Below are positions 24,313 to 35,076 of a stretch of DNA of 64,000 nucleotides, in pieces. Position numbers and translations under genes: made by a program. Below the pieces are notes generated by a model, which saw only the letters and a list, made by a program, of their open reading frames with translations, did not search any database and was not told the DNA's origin. Location: positions 124,001 through 188,000 of the forward strand of contig MU863901.1 of assembly GCA_033296885.1 (NCBI GenBank), in the 5' to 3' direction. Within the stretch, counting starts at the first letter, position 1, and each line of letters starts with the position of its first letter. The stretch comes from Triangularia verruculosa. Its lineage: Eukaryota > Ascomycota > Sordariomycetes > Sordariales > Podosporaceae.

Positions 24313-25223
24313 GTCAGGTCACGGTGAAGGAGGGCAAGTTACCTTATCTACGAATGGACCAAGTTTGACGTCTTGATTAAGGTCTATGGACGGACCAATT
24401 TGAAAGACACCATGACTATCTTCTCATTCATTTATCGTAAGCCGCAGTCTTTATGACCTAGGTGCCATGCTCCCTTTTTGCCCTGCGAGCTGTGGTCCCC
24501 TTGCCTGCGCCGTGAAGTTCCCATGGATTGGGAAGGAGCAACTACCACCCGTCATAATAGGTACCTACATCAGGCCCCGCATGCTTCTCTCAACAACCGA
24601 CTGCACACATATCTGGTGACTGGAATTGTCAGATAGCTCAGCTGGTAGGGCGTAGGCGGCCCGGATCAGGCAACTAACAATCATGTCCAGCGGTGAGCTT
24701 TTGGTGTTTTATTTTGCTGGCCCCCAGATTACAAACATGGTCATGATACTCCCCGTCTACTGTTATGCGTCAACGGCACCAATCTATTTACCCACAGCCG
24801 GAAATGCCCCCTCCGACCTTGCAACTGCCCGCTTCATATTTCCCCGAGGGGAAAAAGTCGAATCCCCCATTCTCAGCACATGCTTATCATCACATCCCTG
24901 CCAAGAGGGTATTTCTCTTGATTATCTTGCGATGATCTCTCCGACAATTGGCGTATTTTTGGCAAGAGCAGCGGTAAGATGGCCCAAGTCGATGCAAGGG
25001 TCGGAGATCGGCTTCGGCTCACGGGCAAGCTTTCCAGAAAATATATTGCACCCGCGCCCTCGTCCCGCTTCGCTGCGGCTGATGACGACAGCTTCTTCGA
25101 TCGAGTGGCAAGAGCGAGGACATCTTTAAAGGCGCCCCTTCGGCTCTGTCAATGGCTTCATTCCTGTTACCAGCCGTACTACGATTGCCAAGGCAGCGTG
25201 CACTATCCGGCACAGAGTGAAAA
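24313..25223. other. Spacer between LPMO and GH5 genes
   Basis: About 0.9 kb. It includes an inverted TTCCCC-GA-GGGGAA around 24840-24853 and a TAGGTACCTA palindrome at 24558-24567. A perfect tRNA A-box-like TAGCTCAGCTGG lies at 24634-24645, but no rest of a tRNA follows. The region must carry the GH5 promoter. Confidence 0.45.
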
Positions 25224-26446
25224 ATGAAGTTCTCACCAACTCTAGCAGTATTAGCTGCCTGGCTCCCTTTAGCCTCCGCAACAATCTACTTCGCCGGCGT
25301 TGCCCAGTCTAGCGGTGAATTCGGCGCCTGGAGCCCGACACAAACCCGGGGCACAGGTCTCCCCGGTCGTTTCGGCGTCGACTATGCCTTCATCTCCAAC
25401 TCTGGCGTCGACACTATGATCGACACCCACAAAACCAATCTCCATCGCGTTGCCTTCCTGCTCGAACGGATGTGCCCCTTGTCCTACGGCCTCGGGGCCA
25501 GGTTCAACGAGACACACTTTGAGCACTTCAAAGAAGCTATTGACTACATCACCATCACCAAGGGTGCCTGTATGCTCCCTCTCCCTGTACCTGTCTCCAG
25601 CTTCCACGGTCACTAACCCTCCCAGACGCAATCCTTGACCCTCACAACTACATGCGGTATAACGACCCTTCCTCCCAACCCTTCTCGGGGAGCGTAATCG
25701 GCAACACATCCGACCCAACAGCCGCCACAACCGCCCAATTCGCTGCCTTTTGGGGCGAGCTCGCCTCGCGCTTCGCTGACAATGAGAAAGTCCTCTTTGG
25801 CCTCATGAACGAACCCCACACGATGCCTTCCCAGTTGGTCTTTGACAACCTCCAAGCCGCCATCACCGCCATCCGCGCCACTGGAGCCAAAAATATGATC
25901 ATCACCCCTGGAAACAACTGGTCCGGTGGTCATTACTGGACCAAAGGGGGTGACGAGGCGAACAGCAAGTGGATCCACAAGCTGGTCGACCCGATTAAGA
26001 ATCTAGCTGTGGACATTCACGAGTACTTGGACGAGGACTTTAGCGGGAGTCATCTGGCTTGTACGCAAGACCCAGTGCCGAATCTGGCGGGTGTGACAAG
26101 TTGGTTGAGGCACCATGGCTTAAAGGCGTTTATCACCGAGTTTGGTGGGTCGAATACAACGGAGTGCACCGAGATGTTGAATGGGATTTTGGATTACATG
26201 GCGGAGAATGAGGAGTATATTGGCTGGACGGCTTGGGCGGCGGGGCCATTTTGGGGCCCGAATAGTCCTTGCTGTACGGATCAGAGGCAGTATGGGAGTT
26301 TGGAGCCCGGTAGCAAGGCGAGTGATGGGGGCCCGGGGTTGTATGATACTGTTTGGCTTCCGATCATTTCGAAGAAGGTGCCGGGTAAGCTGCAGTGGAG
26401 TGGGCTGGCTAATGTGACTGGGGGTGTATTGACGGAGAAAGTTTGA
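25224..26446 (+). CDS. Secreted GH5 endo-beta-1,4-glucanase
   Basis: Exons 25224-25569 and 25626-26446 encode 388 residues. The enzyme hydrolyses internal beta-1,4-glucosidic bonds of cellulose outside the cell with a retaining mechanism. Residues 1-19 form a signal peptide. The acid/base is E178 in LMNEPH and the nucleophile is E287 in FITEFGG; H122 (LDPHNY) and H247/Y249 (DIHEYL) complete the GH5 site. The sequence resembles fungal Cel5 catalytic domains, and there is no CBM1 or linker at either end. The 56-nt intron has GTATGC, CACTAACC and CCCAG, and the joined codon is the Tyr of YAILDPHNY. It lies 0.9 kb downstream of an LPMO on the same strand, so joint induction on cellulose is plausible. 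Confidence 0.92.
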
Positions 26447-26914
26447 ATGTTGAGATGACATGACCTATTGTGTCATTGAGAATTAGAGTCCAGAACCTGG
26501 TGTTTTGACCCCAGCACCGTGATCTATACAACCCTAAGCTCAACTTGGCGGACTATCTGTATCTCTATGCCAAGCAGGTTGTGGTCGTTGTGGACAAGGC
26601 GGAGCCAACCAATCAAATCCGGAACACCAAACACGCGTAGCAAACGCTTCTACTTCCAGACACCGACAACTCCACAACACAGAATCATGCATGTGCTCAA
26701 CACCAGCCCCCGGCCCTGCAACAGTGTATCAAGCACGTGCTCTTTCTGAAAGCCTTTCGTGTGAGTTTGCCAACCCAAGTCCAAGATGAGCCATGAGGTA
26801 TTAAAAGCTACAGGATGCCGCCTGTGTTGCCTCAATTCCTCTCAGCGATAACGGGCACAAACTCGAAACCGGATGGAATAACCCATTTCTACCCGGCCGA
26901 CCTTCCCACCGACC
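26447..26914. other. Spacer between GH5 and phytase genes
   Basis: About 470 bp on the plus-strand path between two secreted-enzyme genes. It holds the GH5 3' end and the phytase promoter. No coding or repeat signal is seen. Confidence 0.5.
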
Positions 26915-29306
26915 ATGCGTCCCTCTTTTTTGGCTGCCGTCGGCGGCGCTGCCTTTTGGCTCTCTGGAGGCCTAGCCGCAGTGGTTTCGGTGTCAGCCAA
27001 CATCACGCTCATCAGTGACAAGAACCAAGCAATCGAGTCCGACTGGACGACGACCTACTATTCCTCCAGAAACCCGCTGATACTCGGCAACAATGGCGGT
27101 GCTTCCACTGGCGGTTTCCATGCATGGAGCGTCGACCGTCCTGGCAGCAAAGGAAAGCATATCAGTCCTGGCCGGACCAAACTGGTCACCACGGCCTATG
27201 GTGTTGGAGGAAAGGATGTAGCGGTTACCATTGCGCAAACGGACTCTGTCCTCAGGGTCTTTGAGCTGCCCTCTTTGCGCGAGGTAAAGGCAGCCCAGAG
27301 GAAAGAGTTGGGCGACTGGTCTGCTCTTTGCCCGTGGAAGAGGTCGGGAAACCAATACTTTTTCCTGTTCGGTAAGCAACAAGGGGTTCAGTTCCTGCTG
27401 AGAGAAAACAAGAAGACGCTGGAGCTTGTCAAGGTGCGCTTTGCCCCGATTCCGGCCACTCGCTGGGCCTTCCGATATGCCAGCTGACTTGGAGCTACGT
27501 GAGACGTCTAGGTTCGGTCTTTTGCGGTGCCCTTCGAAGCATCGGCATGTGCCATTTCAGAGGCCCATTCAGCCTTGTATTTGTCGCCATCGGATAGCAA
27601 GGACGTATATACGTTTACGGTCACCGAATCAATCCAGGTGCCTGCCCTGGTGAAGTTGTTTGAAGCTGATGAGGAGGTCACTGGGCTGGCTGTGTACCAT
27701 GGCAACGCAAAAGCCGACGAGCTTCTTTTTGTCACGCACGAAGAGGAAATCTCTGTATACCGAGACCAGACCAGCAAGGCAGCCACCATGGCGCTTGAGG
27801 GACACGAGGACGTTGAAATTCAGGGGCCGGCGATCTATCAAGGCCGAACGAAGGAGTACCCTGGCGGCCTTTTGGCCTTTGCGCTGGAGGCAGATGACAC
27901 CGCCGGCTTTGGGGTGATCAGCCTCGAGCCTCTACTGCGCGCGGTGCAAGTAAAACCCAATACTAGGTATGACCCTCGCCACTCTGGGAACCATGACGAT
28001 GGGGCCGTCTGCAAGCGGTGCTCCAACAACGGGTACTGCTCTGGCAGTTCATCGTGCTCTTGCTTTTTGGGGTTCTCGGGCCCCAAGTGTCAGAGGAACA
28101 CGTGCACCAACAACTGTTCTGGGCATGGGAGGTGTGTTGGGCCTGACATCTGCCAATGCGACCAGGGCTGGGGGGGTTTGCATTGCTCCTTTGTGGTGGT
28201 GACACCCGAGTTTGAGACGGCTGCGTATGGCGACGACGGCGACGATCCCGCCATCTGGATCCATCCCAACAAGGCCACACCGGAGCTGTCGCGGATCATC
28301 ACCACAGTGAAGGCGGGAGAGTCGGCTGGGCTGGGTGTCTTCGACCTGAGTGGAAACATGATGCAAACCATCAGGGCGGGCGAGCCGAATAATGTTGACG
28401 TGATCTACGGTTTCGACGTTCGGGGGAGGAAGACGGACCTGGCGGTGGCTGCTTGTCGAGAGGATGACACTATCTGGTGAGTCTGGGTTGCTTGACTGAC
28501 TGCCTGAGCGCATGGAGATTGACAATAGTCCCAGCCTCTTCGAAATAGCAGCCAACGGAACGCTGCGTGAAATTCAGGGTGGCTCACACCCCGTGGTGGA
28601 CGACTTTAGCGTCTATGGGTCCTGTGTCTACCGCTCGCGGAAAACCGGAAAGCAATACATCTTTGTCAATGAGAAGTCGGCCCGGTATTTGCAGTACGAG
28701 CTCGGCGTTGACGCACAAGGGGCGCTGACCGTGACACTGGTCCGTGATTTCACTGGGGGTTCAGGCGGACAAGTCGAAGGTTGTGTGACAGATGAAGCCA
28801 ATGGCGTAATTTTTATCGGCGAGGAGCCTAGCGCACTGTGGAAGTACCCAGCCGAGCCCGACTCGACCGAGCCCGGGGTGGCCATTGCACGCGTGGGCGA
28901 CGGGATCTTGCACGCCGACGTGGAGGGCGTAACGCTGGTGGAGGGGCCGACGGAACAAAAGGGGTTCATCATCGTGTCGTGCCAGGGCGTGAGCGGGTAT
29001 AACATTTATCGACGCGCTGCACCACATGAGTTTGTGGCCACCTTCACCATCTCTGGCAACGGAGTAGTCGACAGTGTGAGCAACACGGACGGCATCGCGG
29101 CAGTTGGGACGGCGTTGGGCCCGCGGTATCCTCATGGGTTGTTGGTGGTACATGACGACGCAAATGAGCTGGCTCAAGGTGGTACAAGCCCCGAGGTGAG
29201 CTTCAAGCTAATCAGTTTGGCCAATGTGCTCGGGGCCGAAGGATTGAAAGAGCTGGAGCTTTTGGCAGATGTTTCTGCTGATTGGGATCCACGTGCGTAC
29301 ACATAA
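26915..29306 (+). CDS. Secreted beta-propeller phytase-like protein with EGF-like modules
   Basis: Exons 26915-27433, 27512-28476 and 28529-29306 encode about 753 residues. Beta-propeller (3-)phytases release phosphate from phytate and are calcium-dependent. A leader covers about residues 1-22. The first half is a degenerate propeller. It is followed near residues 339-398 by a Cys-rich stretch (CSNNGYC, CSCFLGFSG, then CSGHGRC, CQCDQGWGG) typical of two EGF-like modules. The second half begins with DDPAIWIHP, the conserved start of catalytic beta-propeller phytases, and continues with GLGVFDLSG, YGFDVRG and a late ISGNGVVDSVSNTDGI segment. The second intron has two in-frame acceptors 6 nt apart (28529 or 28535). 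Extracellular phosphate scavenging is the likely role. Confidence 0.85.
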
Positions 29307-29346
29307 GTCGATAGGTACCTAGCTCCAAGAAAGGTGAACCCTAGCC

Positions 29347-29928
29347 TCAGAGCCTGGCTTCATATTGCTCTCGTGTGCACCGGATTGGTATCCTCATAAG
29401 GTATCGTGAGAGTGCCGAACGTGCCGGGGATTTCTCCGTATTGGTGTAAGCTTCGAATATGGCGCCCTCTTCGTAGATGAGCATATTTTGCGGCTCAGCA
29501 TAAGATGGACTGGCCGGCGTTGGCTGAATGCCTAAGTGGGTGGTGATGTCCTTGAGCATCCATTCATTGAACTCATGCCGCGGTTTATGGCTCAGCGGCA
29601 TGATCCAAAATAACCTCGAGTTTGCTCGGGTCCGCCAGATGGAAACCTAATTCCCAAGCGTTGCGGGCGCCGAATTCAAACGAGAATAGGTTAGGTATCC
29701 TTGCCTCTGCCGTAAAGTGCCTGGTGGACCTTTTCATCAGCTGCCGTGTTTATAGGTAGTTCGGTCATGGGGAACTTGATCAGCCTACACCATTGATGAT
29801 GAGGCGGAATCCGAACGAATCAAAGACCACCATAAATGGCATGAGCGGCCCGGTAGTCTTCCCTAGGTACCTAGATTGAGGGCGGTGAGGATGCCATCTT
29901 TCAGTTTCTGCTCATTCAGAGTCGCCAT
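29347..29928 (-). pseudogene. Decayed fungal 2-oxoglutarate/Fe(II) oxygenase-like gene
   Basis: On the minus strand, fragments in several frames line up in order with a known fungal 2OG-oxygenase-like family. They are a start (MATLNEQKLKDGILTALNL at about 29928), FRLIINGVG, FPMTELP with ALYGRGKDT, FEFGARNAWELGF, and finally LLIYE-type IYEEGAIFEAYTNTEKSPA. Stops and frame changes separate them. In the last block the family's iron-binding H-x-D is read as Y-T-N, and the protein stops soon after, losing the rest of the catalytic core. The H-to-Y and D-to-N changes are both C:G to T:A transitions, as expected after repeat-induced point mutation, though that is inference. Confidence 0.6.
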
Positions 29929-30439
29929 TTGAATAAGTATATGATCCCTGGTGGGCAACGCACGCCGATACCTGCCCGAGCTACTCGGTGACCTGTCTGC
30001 GCAGCTTCTACCATGGGCAGCACTTGGAAGCTAGCCGAGGAGTTTCTCCATGAAGTCCACACGGCCTGTCATGATGGGTTGTTGAATGACCTAAAGTTTA
30101 GGCAAAGAAGAGGGGTGTCAGAACACTCTCTACCTAGGTACCGACACGCCTTCTTCGTTGAGTTAGTAGCAGAGTAGCCACCGTGCGAACCTTGGTGTTT
30201 ATGGAAAAGCTGAGGTGCACATGGGACAATAGATTCGGTTCACGGCAACAAAAACGAGAAATACCAAAAACAGTTTAATTTGTCTGACCTGCCGCACAAA
30301 TCCGGATTGTTGGCGGGCTACCAAAAACTACCAAAAGACGCAAAAACAGTGCCGGTTCCATCAAGGATCACTGCCAGTAAGCGACACCCTAACCATTTCC
30401 CAAGTTGCTTCTTCTCTTCAAGGATTCACACCGGACATC
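29929..30439. other. Spacer between oxygenase relic and Gly-rich gene
   Basis: About 510 bp. It contains an ACCTAGGTACC motif at 30132-30142. No gene is seen; part of it is the 3' region of the Gly-rich gene. Confidence 0.45.
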
Positions 30440-30709
30440 CTAGGTGCTCACGCCTCCTCCACCATGGCCACCACCCCCACCACCACGGGGTTCACCCCTA
30501 CCATGACCACCACCGCCTCTGCCGCCGCCGTGCCCTCCCCCAGAAGTCTCGTCCCGGAACGGCGGGAATGAAGATCCAGAGTTAAAGGCAGGAGGAGCAG
30601 GGCCTTCGTATTTGCGGTCACCGCCCTTGCCACCGCCCTTGCCACCGCCCTTACCACCACCCTGGCCACCCTTCTCATAAGTGTAGTTGTTGTCGCCGGA
30701 AGAAGACAT
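30440..30709 (-). CDS. Small glycine-rich protein
   Basis: A single exon encodes 89 residues. About half are glycine, with a KGGGKGGGKGG block in the N-terminal half and Gly-His-Arg-rich repeats (GGGHGGGRGG, GGGGGGHGGGG) at the C terminus. It has no signal peptide or membrane segment and should be disordered. ATG context is good (AACAATGTC) and the low-complexity coding is maintained without stops over the whole frame. The CT-poor, GT-rich upstream region (30710-30960) on the minus strand has no other open frame. Function is unknown; Gly-rich small proteins of fungi are often stress-induced or bind RNA, but nothing here proves it. Confidence 0.55.
   Translation of the reverse strand: MSSSGDNNYTYEKGGQGGGKGGGKGGGKGGDRKYEGPAPPAFNSGSSFPPFRDETSGGGHGGGRGGGGHGRGEPRGGGGGGHGGGGVST
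30626..30663 (-). repeat. 12-bp coding tandem repeat
   Basis: On the minus strand the unit GGTGGCAAGGGC recurs about three times in tandem and encodes GGKG steps inside the Gly-rich protein. It is prone to copy-number change by slippage. Confidence 0.7.
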
Positions 30710-33578
30710 TGTTGCGTTGGGTGAGCTTGGAAGTCTTGATTGGACTTGATGAATCTCGTTGGGGGAAGTGGTTGTTTTTATGTCTAGAAGAGTGTGGATG
30801 TGGTTTTTGGAGCGATTATATTGCTCAAGGCTTGACGTGAGAGGGTTGATGTTATAAGTGTGAGTGTGTGAGAATTTGTGTGAACGCCGAAGTAATCTTG
30901 GAAATGAGAGATTGCGTGAGATGTGAGTGTGTGAGCTGAGTTGAGGACTGATGTGAGTTGGTGAGTTTTCTGGCTGTCAGGGTGGTCAGAGACCAGCCTC
31001 TATATACCTATTCGAGGGCCTCGACAGTCTCTCTATCCTTCACCCACATGATACTCTGTGTGGGTACCCTGTATGTGTGGGTCGTCTCATCGGTTCATTA
31101 GGATGTGATATTACTGAATGACAATTGCTCACGTGGTTAAGGCTATGAAGATTCAAACAAATCTGTCGTTCTCCGCTCGTTTCCAGTTTGGCGAGACCAC
31201 GAATTCTATGAAAATACATGCGACATAGGTAGGCCAATTGATGAATTCGATGGCCCCTTCACACTTCCATTCTACTGTCACTTGGAAGAATCAGCTCCCT
31301 AGCGTGTCACTAGGCAAACATTCTGGGCAGTGATGTCGGACGGAAAAATGTCCTCAATAGGTAGGTACCTACCTATCCAAGTTCTTTTAAACATGAGGAT
31401 ACCCCAACTTCTTAACCGACTCAACAACTCCCGTACAAGGGTTCAGTGGATGAAATGACATGACAAAATGCCTTAAAAGAAGTGATCAGGTCTGTATGTA
31501 TCAAGTATCGAGGTAGTAGGTGTAGAAGCTGACTTCGCAAGCCTATGTAAATAATTAGGGCTTTACGCCATACCTAGCAATTGAAAGACCTTCAAGAATG
31601 ATTGCAAGTCCTCCTGACATACTTGAAAGCCTTGAAGATACTTGACAACACCGTCAGAGAGGTCTTCACCGATAGCTGGAACATCTTTAAACACCAGAAA
31701 CCCTCAGATCTTGTTAAGAGGGCCTCGGAAATGGTTAAATACACTTCAGGAATAACTATAAGACCTATAAACAACTCCCGAGAGATGCCAGAGCCAGAAT
31801 GCTTGCCAACTCGATATCAACAAGACTCCTGTAGCAAGATTAATTGTTTGATAGATACGGAGTGATGTTTGGGGGGATCAAGACGCTCAGAAGCACCAAG
31901 CTCACGTTGTAAGAGCCAGAAACAGCCCACGATTAGAAGTGGGGTGCCAAAGAGAACCACAGCCGTCATCCGAACATGTCGAGTTGTTGACGCAACTCGG
32001 CTCCCGGATGTAACTACGCTAGGATCTGCCTGCCTGTCTCCTATGGTTTGTTGAACTTAAAATAGCTTGCCGACTTCAACTTGGTCCACTAGTTAAAATC
32101 TTGTCTTGCCAGAACTTCAAGTGCCGGGTTGGCGATTTTGTATGTCAAGATTGGGAGGATGTTGTGGTTGTCGTTAACGGCAGCTGGCCGCAGCTGTGTG
32201 TCAGCTGTCAGGCAGGAGGTCTGGGGGAATCTGTGGCGTTCCTGAAACAATGCCCTCACACCTTCTGGAACAGATCGACAGGCCAACGACACCTGGCGTG
32301 TACTCCGTAGCGCGAGGGCAACATGTCGGCATTGCCCAAAATATCCATTCTTGATTGTTGATTCTTGATTGCGATCTCTGTTGTTTCTTTGTCTGTCGTC
32401 TCCGAGCCGTCGACAGTCAATGAAGAACGGATCTCGAGACTGCCGGGCCGCTTGCAGCCGTGACATACCTGGGCAACTGCAAGGGCCCAAGCTTCTCTAG
32501 TGCGTCAACTGTCCCGCCCACTAATTCCACCAATTCTTCTATTCAACACCGACAGATCAACAACCTCTCGATGGGTGCCAATGTTTTGACCACAAGATGC
32601 CGACGTGTCGATAATTCACCAACTCACCGAGAATCCCGCAGAAACAAGCCGGAATAATGTTCAGGAACGACGTCCAATTGGCGGGCCGACAGCAGGAGGG
32701 GCTCGCGGCGTGCGCCGGAACGCTGAGCATCCGGGACGAAAACACAGCCTACCCCGGAGACCCAGGGACATTTGGGGGGACTTTGCCTTTTGATCTCCCA
32801 GGCACGACAGTGGTGCTCCCGTCCCGCGTGACGCCACTTTCCGTTTTCTGTCCTTTCTGTCCATTTTGCGCTGCTATCCGCCCGTAGGTCGCCAGTTGTC
32901 GTCCACTATTGCTGTCTAGCTGTCGGCAACGCTGACTTCCGCGCCTCCAAGTCTGTTGGCGCTCCCACCCAGTTGGCGCTCCCACCCAGTTGGCTGTGCC
33001 AGTCGCCAGTCGCGTGGGTCATCTGAAGTCTTTCGCAACTGCCATTCTCGGGAGCGCACGTGGACAGGGGTTCTATTGGAGATGGATGGCTTTCATTCCG
33101 ATGGCACATCGAGGGGCACCCAAGGGCACTTTGGAGATCTGGTCTTGGCCCACGCACTCCCGTCAGGGAACATCTGGTCTCGCATCCACCCCTTCCGAAA
33201 CGAATGTGCGGGCGCTGGCACACACCATTGCCGTTTTGCAGCCTTCTTGCTGGCCCGTCCGAAATGTCAAGGTTGAAGCCATGTAACAGATCCCGCACGG
33301 GTTTGTCTTGCTCGCCCCCGGGCCCAGCGCCCATCCGCCCAGGGGCGTATTCCTAGGGCAAGCAGAGGAACAATGAAAAGCACCTCACTCAAAAGGGGTG
33401 GGTGACCGCATGCCATGATTCCTTCTTTCGTTTGGTCTTCTTCTCTTCCCTTCTGTTATGTTGCTCGTAATTCAACGTTGATACTGTTTCCTTTCTACTC
33501 AACATTGGTTGAGTGCGGTGCGGTGGCTAGCCGGTTCTCTCTGAATTCGCCCCATCCCCTTATATCGTACAGTCCGGT
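30710..33578. other. Gene-poor region
   Basis: About 2.9 kb without a supported gene. It includes the 20-bp perfect palindrome at 31357-31376 and an AT-rich stretch at 31400-31870. GC-rich sequence at 32650-33350 has overlapping open frames of no known family, and there is a 17-bp direct duplication at 32955-32988. I see no transposase or reverse-transcriptase remnants. Confidence 0.45.
32955..32988 (+). repeat. 17-bp direct duplication
   Basis: The unit GTTGGCGCTCCCACCCA occurs twice in perfect tandem and is followed by the first six bases of a third unit. It is short and isolated. Confidence 0.8.
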
Positions 33579-34699
33579 ATGCCACTGAGTATCCGGCGCT
33601 TGTCTTCTCCAGTTGCCTCTTATCCCCGAGTATTTAGCACTCTTTGGACATCTTCGGCCAAGCAACACCGATCAAATATGGCGTTCCCATTCTCGATCTT
33701 ACCCATATCGGCGGTCTTCGTCCTTGTGGTTTCATCACTGTTCCTCAGTCTCGGAAAGTCAGCCCCAGCACATGCTGCGGTTTGCTCCTCACACGACCTC
33801 CCAAATATACTGGCCGAGTCGTTTCCAAATAGCGCGACTGGTGTTCTTAATGCCACACTGGCCATCATCCCTATCTCGCTCACGTCAGCTCGGCGCCTGA
33901 TCCCGCCACAATACAGAATTCTCGAAGGGGCGTATCGAGCTTTGCTCCCAGATTTTCCCGAGGGCATGTACCCTGTCATGTTGCAAGCTGCACACGATCA
34001 TGATGTCCAATTCAGGGCCTATGGAATCACAATAGAGGACTTTTCAGTATGTGTTTCAGACGAGAGGATGATCGCGGCACGTTACTAACTACGCTTCAGC
34101 GTGTTGGCTTTGAGTTTCCCTTTCTAGACTTCATGGGTGATGGATATTCCTCCTTCCGATGGGCGCCAGCGCAACTTATCAGCGCCACCAACGACGTTGC
34201 ATTAGAAGGATCCCGAGCATACGGCACTGTTGTCTCCCCAGCCGAGTACGAGCCTCTTTGCGATGCCTACGAAGCACTTCCCAGCGGCGCCATGCACTTC
34301 AAGGGATCAAGCGTCAACTCAGCCGAGTTCATCGAGTTAGAGATGAAGCGTCTTCCGATGAATCTCAGCCCATACCCGATGGAAGTGTTCAAGAATATCA
34401 CCAACCAGCCGACTTTCGCCAACGGCACGTCATGCGACAACATGATTAGGCTGTTCAACACGACCATGTCGACTGGGGAATATGCACCGAAGGCTGTGTT
34501 GGGCAGCATCAAGGCCAGGAGCAACGCTCTGTTCCAAGGGGCTGAGAAGGAATGGACAGACATTTACGGCGTACAGATTGCCACACCCTTTATTGAGAAC
34601 AACTATCTCGATTGCCAGACTATGAGGGGATATGAGGGCACCGGCGGGCCAGGGGACTCGTATGTCCAAGGGAGCAGTAACGACAACGACGAGTTATAA
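33579..34699 (+). CDS. Acetoacetate-decarboxylase-like secreted or anchored protein
   Basis: Exons 33579-34046 and 34100-34699 encode 355 residues from the first ATG. An internal ATG at 33678 gives 322 residues and starts directly with a hydrophobic segment (FSILPISAVFVLVVSSLFL), so it may be the real start of a signal peptide or anchor. The body has RLIPPQYRIL, LLPDFPEGMYPVM, AAHDHDVQ, FLDFMGDGYSSFRWAPAQLIS and EGSRAYGT. These resemble fungal proteins of the acetoacetate-decarboxylase-like fold, but I cannot identify a Schiff-base lysine, so activity is uncertain. Several N-x-S/T sites (NATL, NITN, NGTS, NTTM) suit a secretory protein. The 53-nt intron has GTATGT, CTAAC and CAG. Confidence 0.65.
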
Positions 34700-35076
34700 T
34701 GACGCTCATTGTTCAACTCTGGGGGAAAGCGTAGACTTACTTAATGTTACCCGGCGAACTCTGCACATCGAACTGGACTCGATGCAGAGCGCCAACAACC
34801 TTTCTGTACATATACTGGGTTTGGAGTGGGTTGGGACAGGATAAATATGGGCGCCACTGTTATACGCCGGAACAAACAGCTAAAATATTTTAATGCTTTC
34901 AAGACGTTGGTCATTTGTCGAGAACCTGTGTATCTGCATCCATAACGACATTACGATAGCTAGCCTCTTTCATTGGGTACATATCCAGCATTGCAGCATC
35001 CACCTGCAGCGTTTACAACTAAGCTTACAGACCTAGACAATGTACTAGGTACCTAAAACACCCCACAACATCAACA
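34700..35076. other. Convergent spacer
   Basis: About 380 bp between convergent 3' ends. It holds a TAGGTACCTA palindrome at 35046-35055 and otherwise nothing recognisable. Confidence 0.5.

Noticed and set aside
24634..24700. tRNA A-box-like sequence TAGCTCAGCTGG
   Set aside because: The D stem forms, but no anticodon arm, T arm or B box follows within a reasonable distance, even allowing an intron.
31602..31865. 87-codon open frame in the gene-poor region
   Set aside because: It starts with a non-ATG codon, is AT-rich, and shows no family resemblance; it is probably chance.
32956..33356. Overlapping plus-strand open frames of about 100 codons
   Set aside because: Three frames are open at once, a sign of composition rather than coding, and none has recognisable features.
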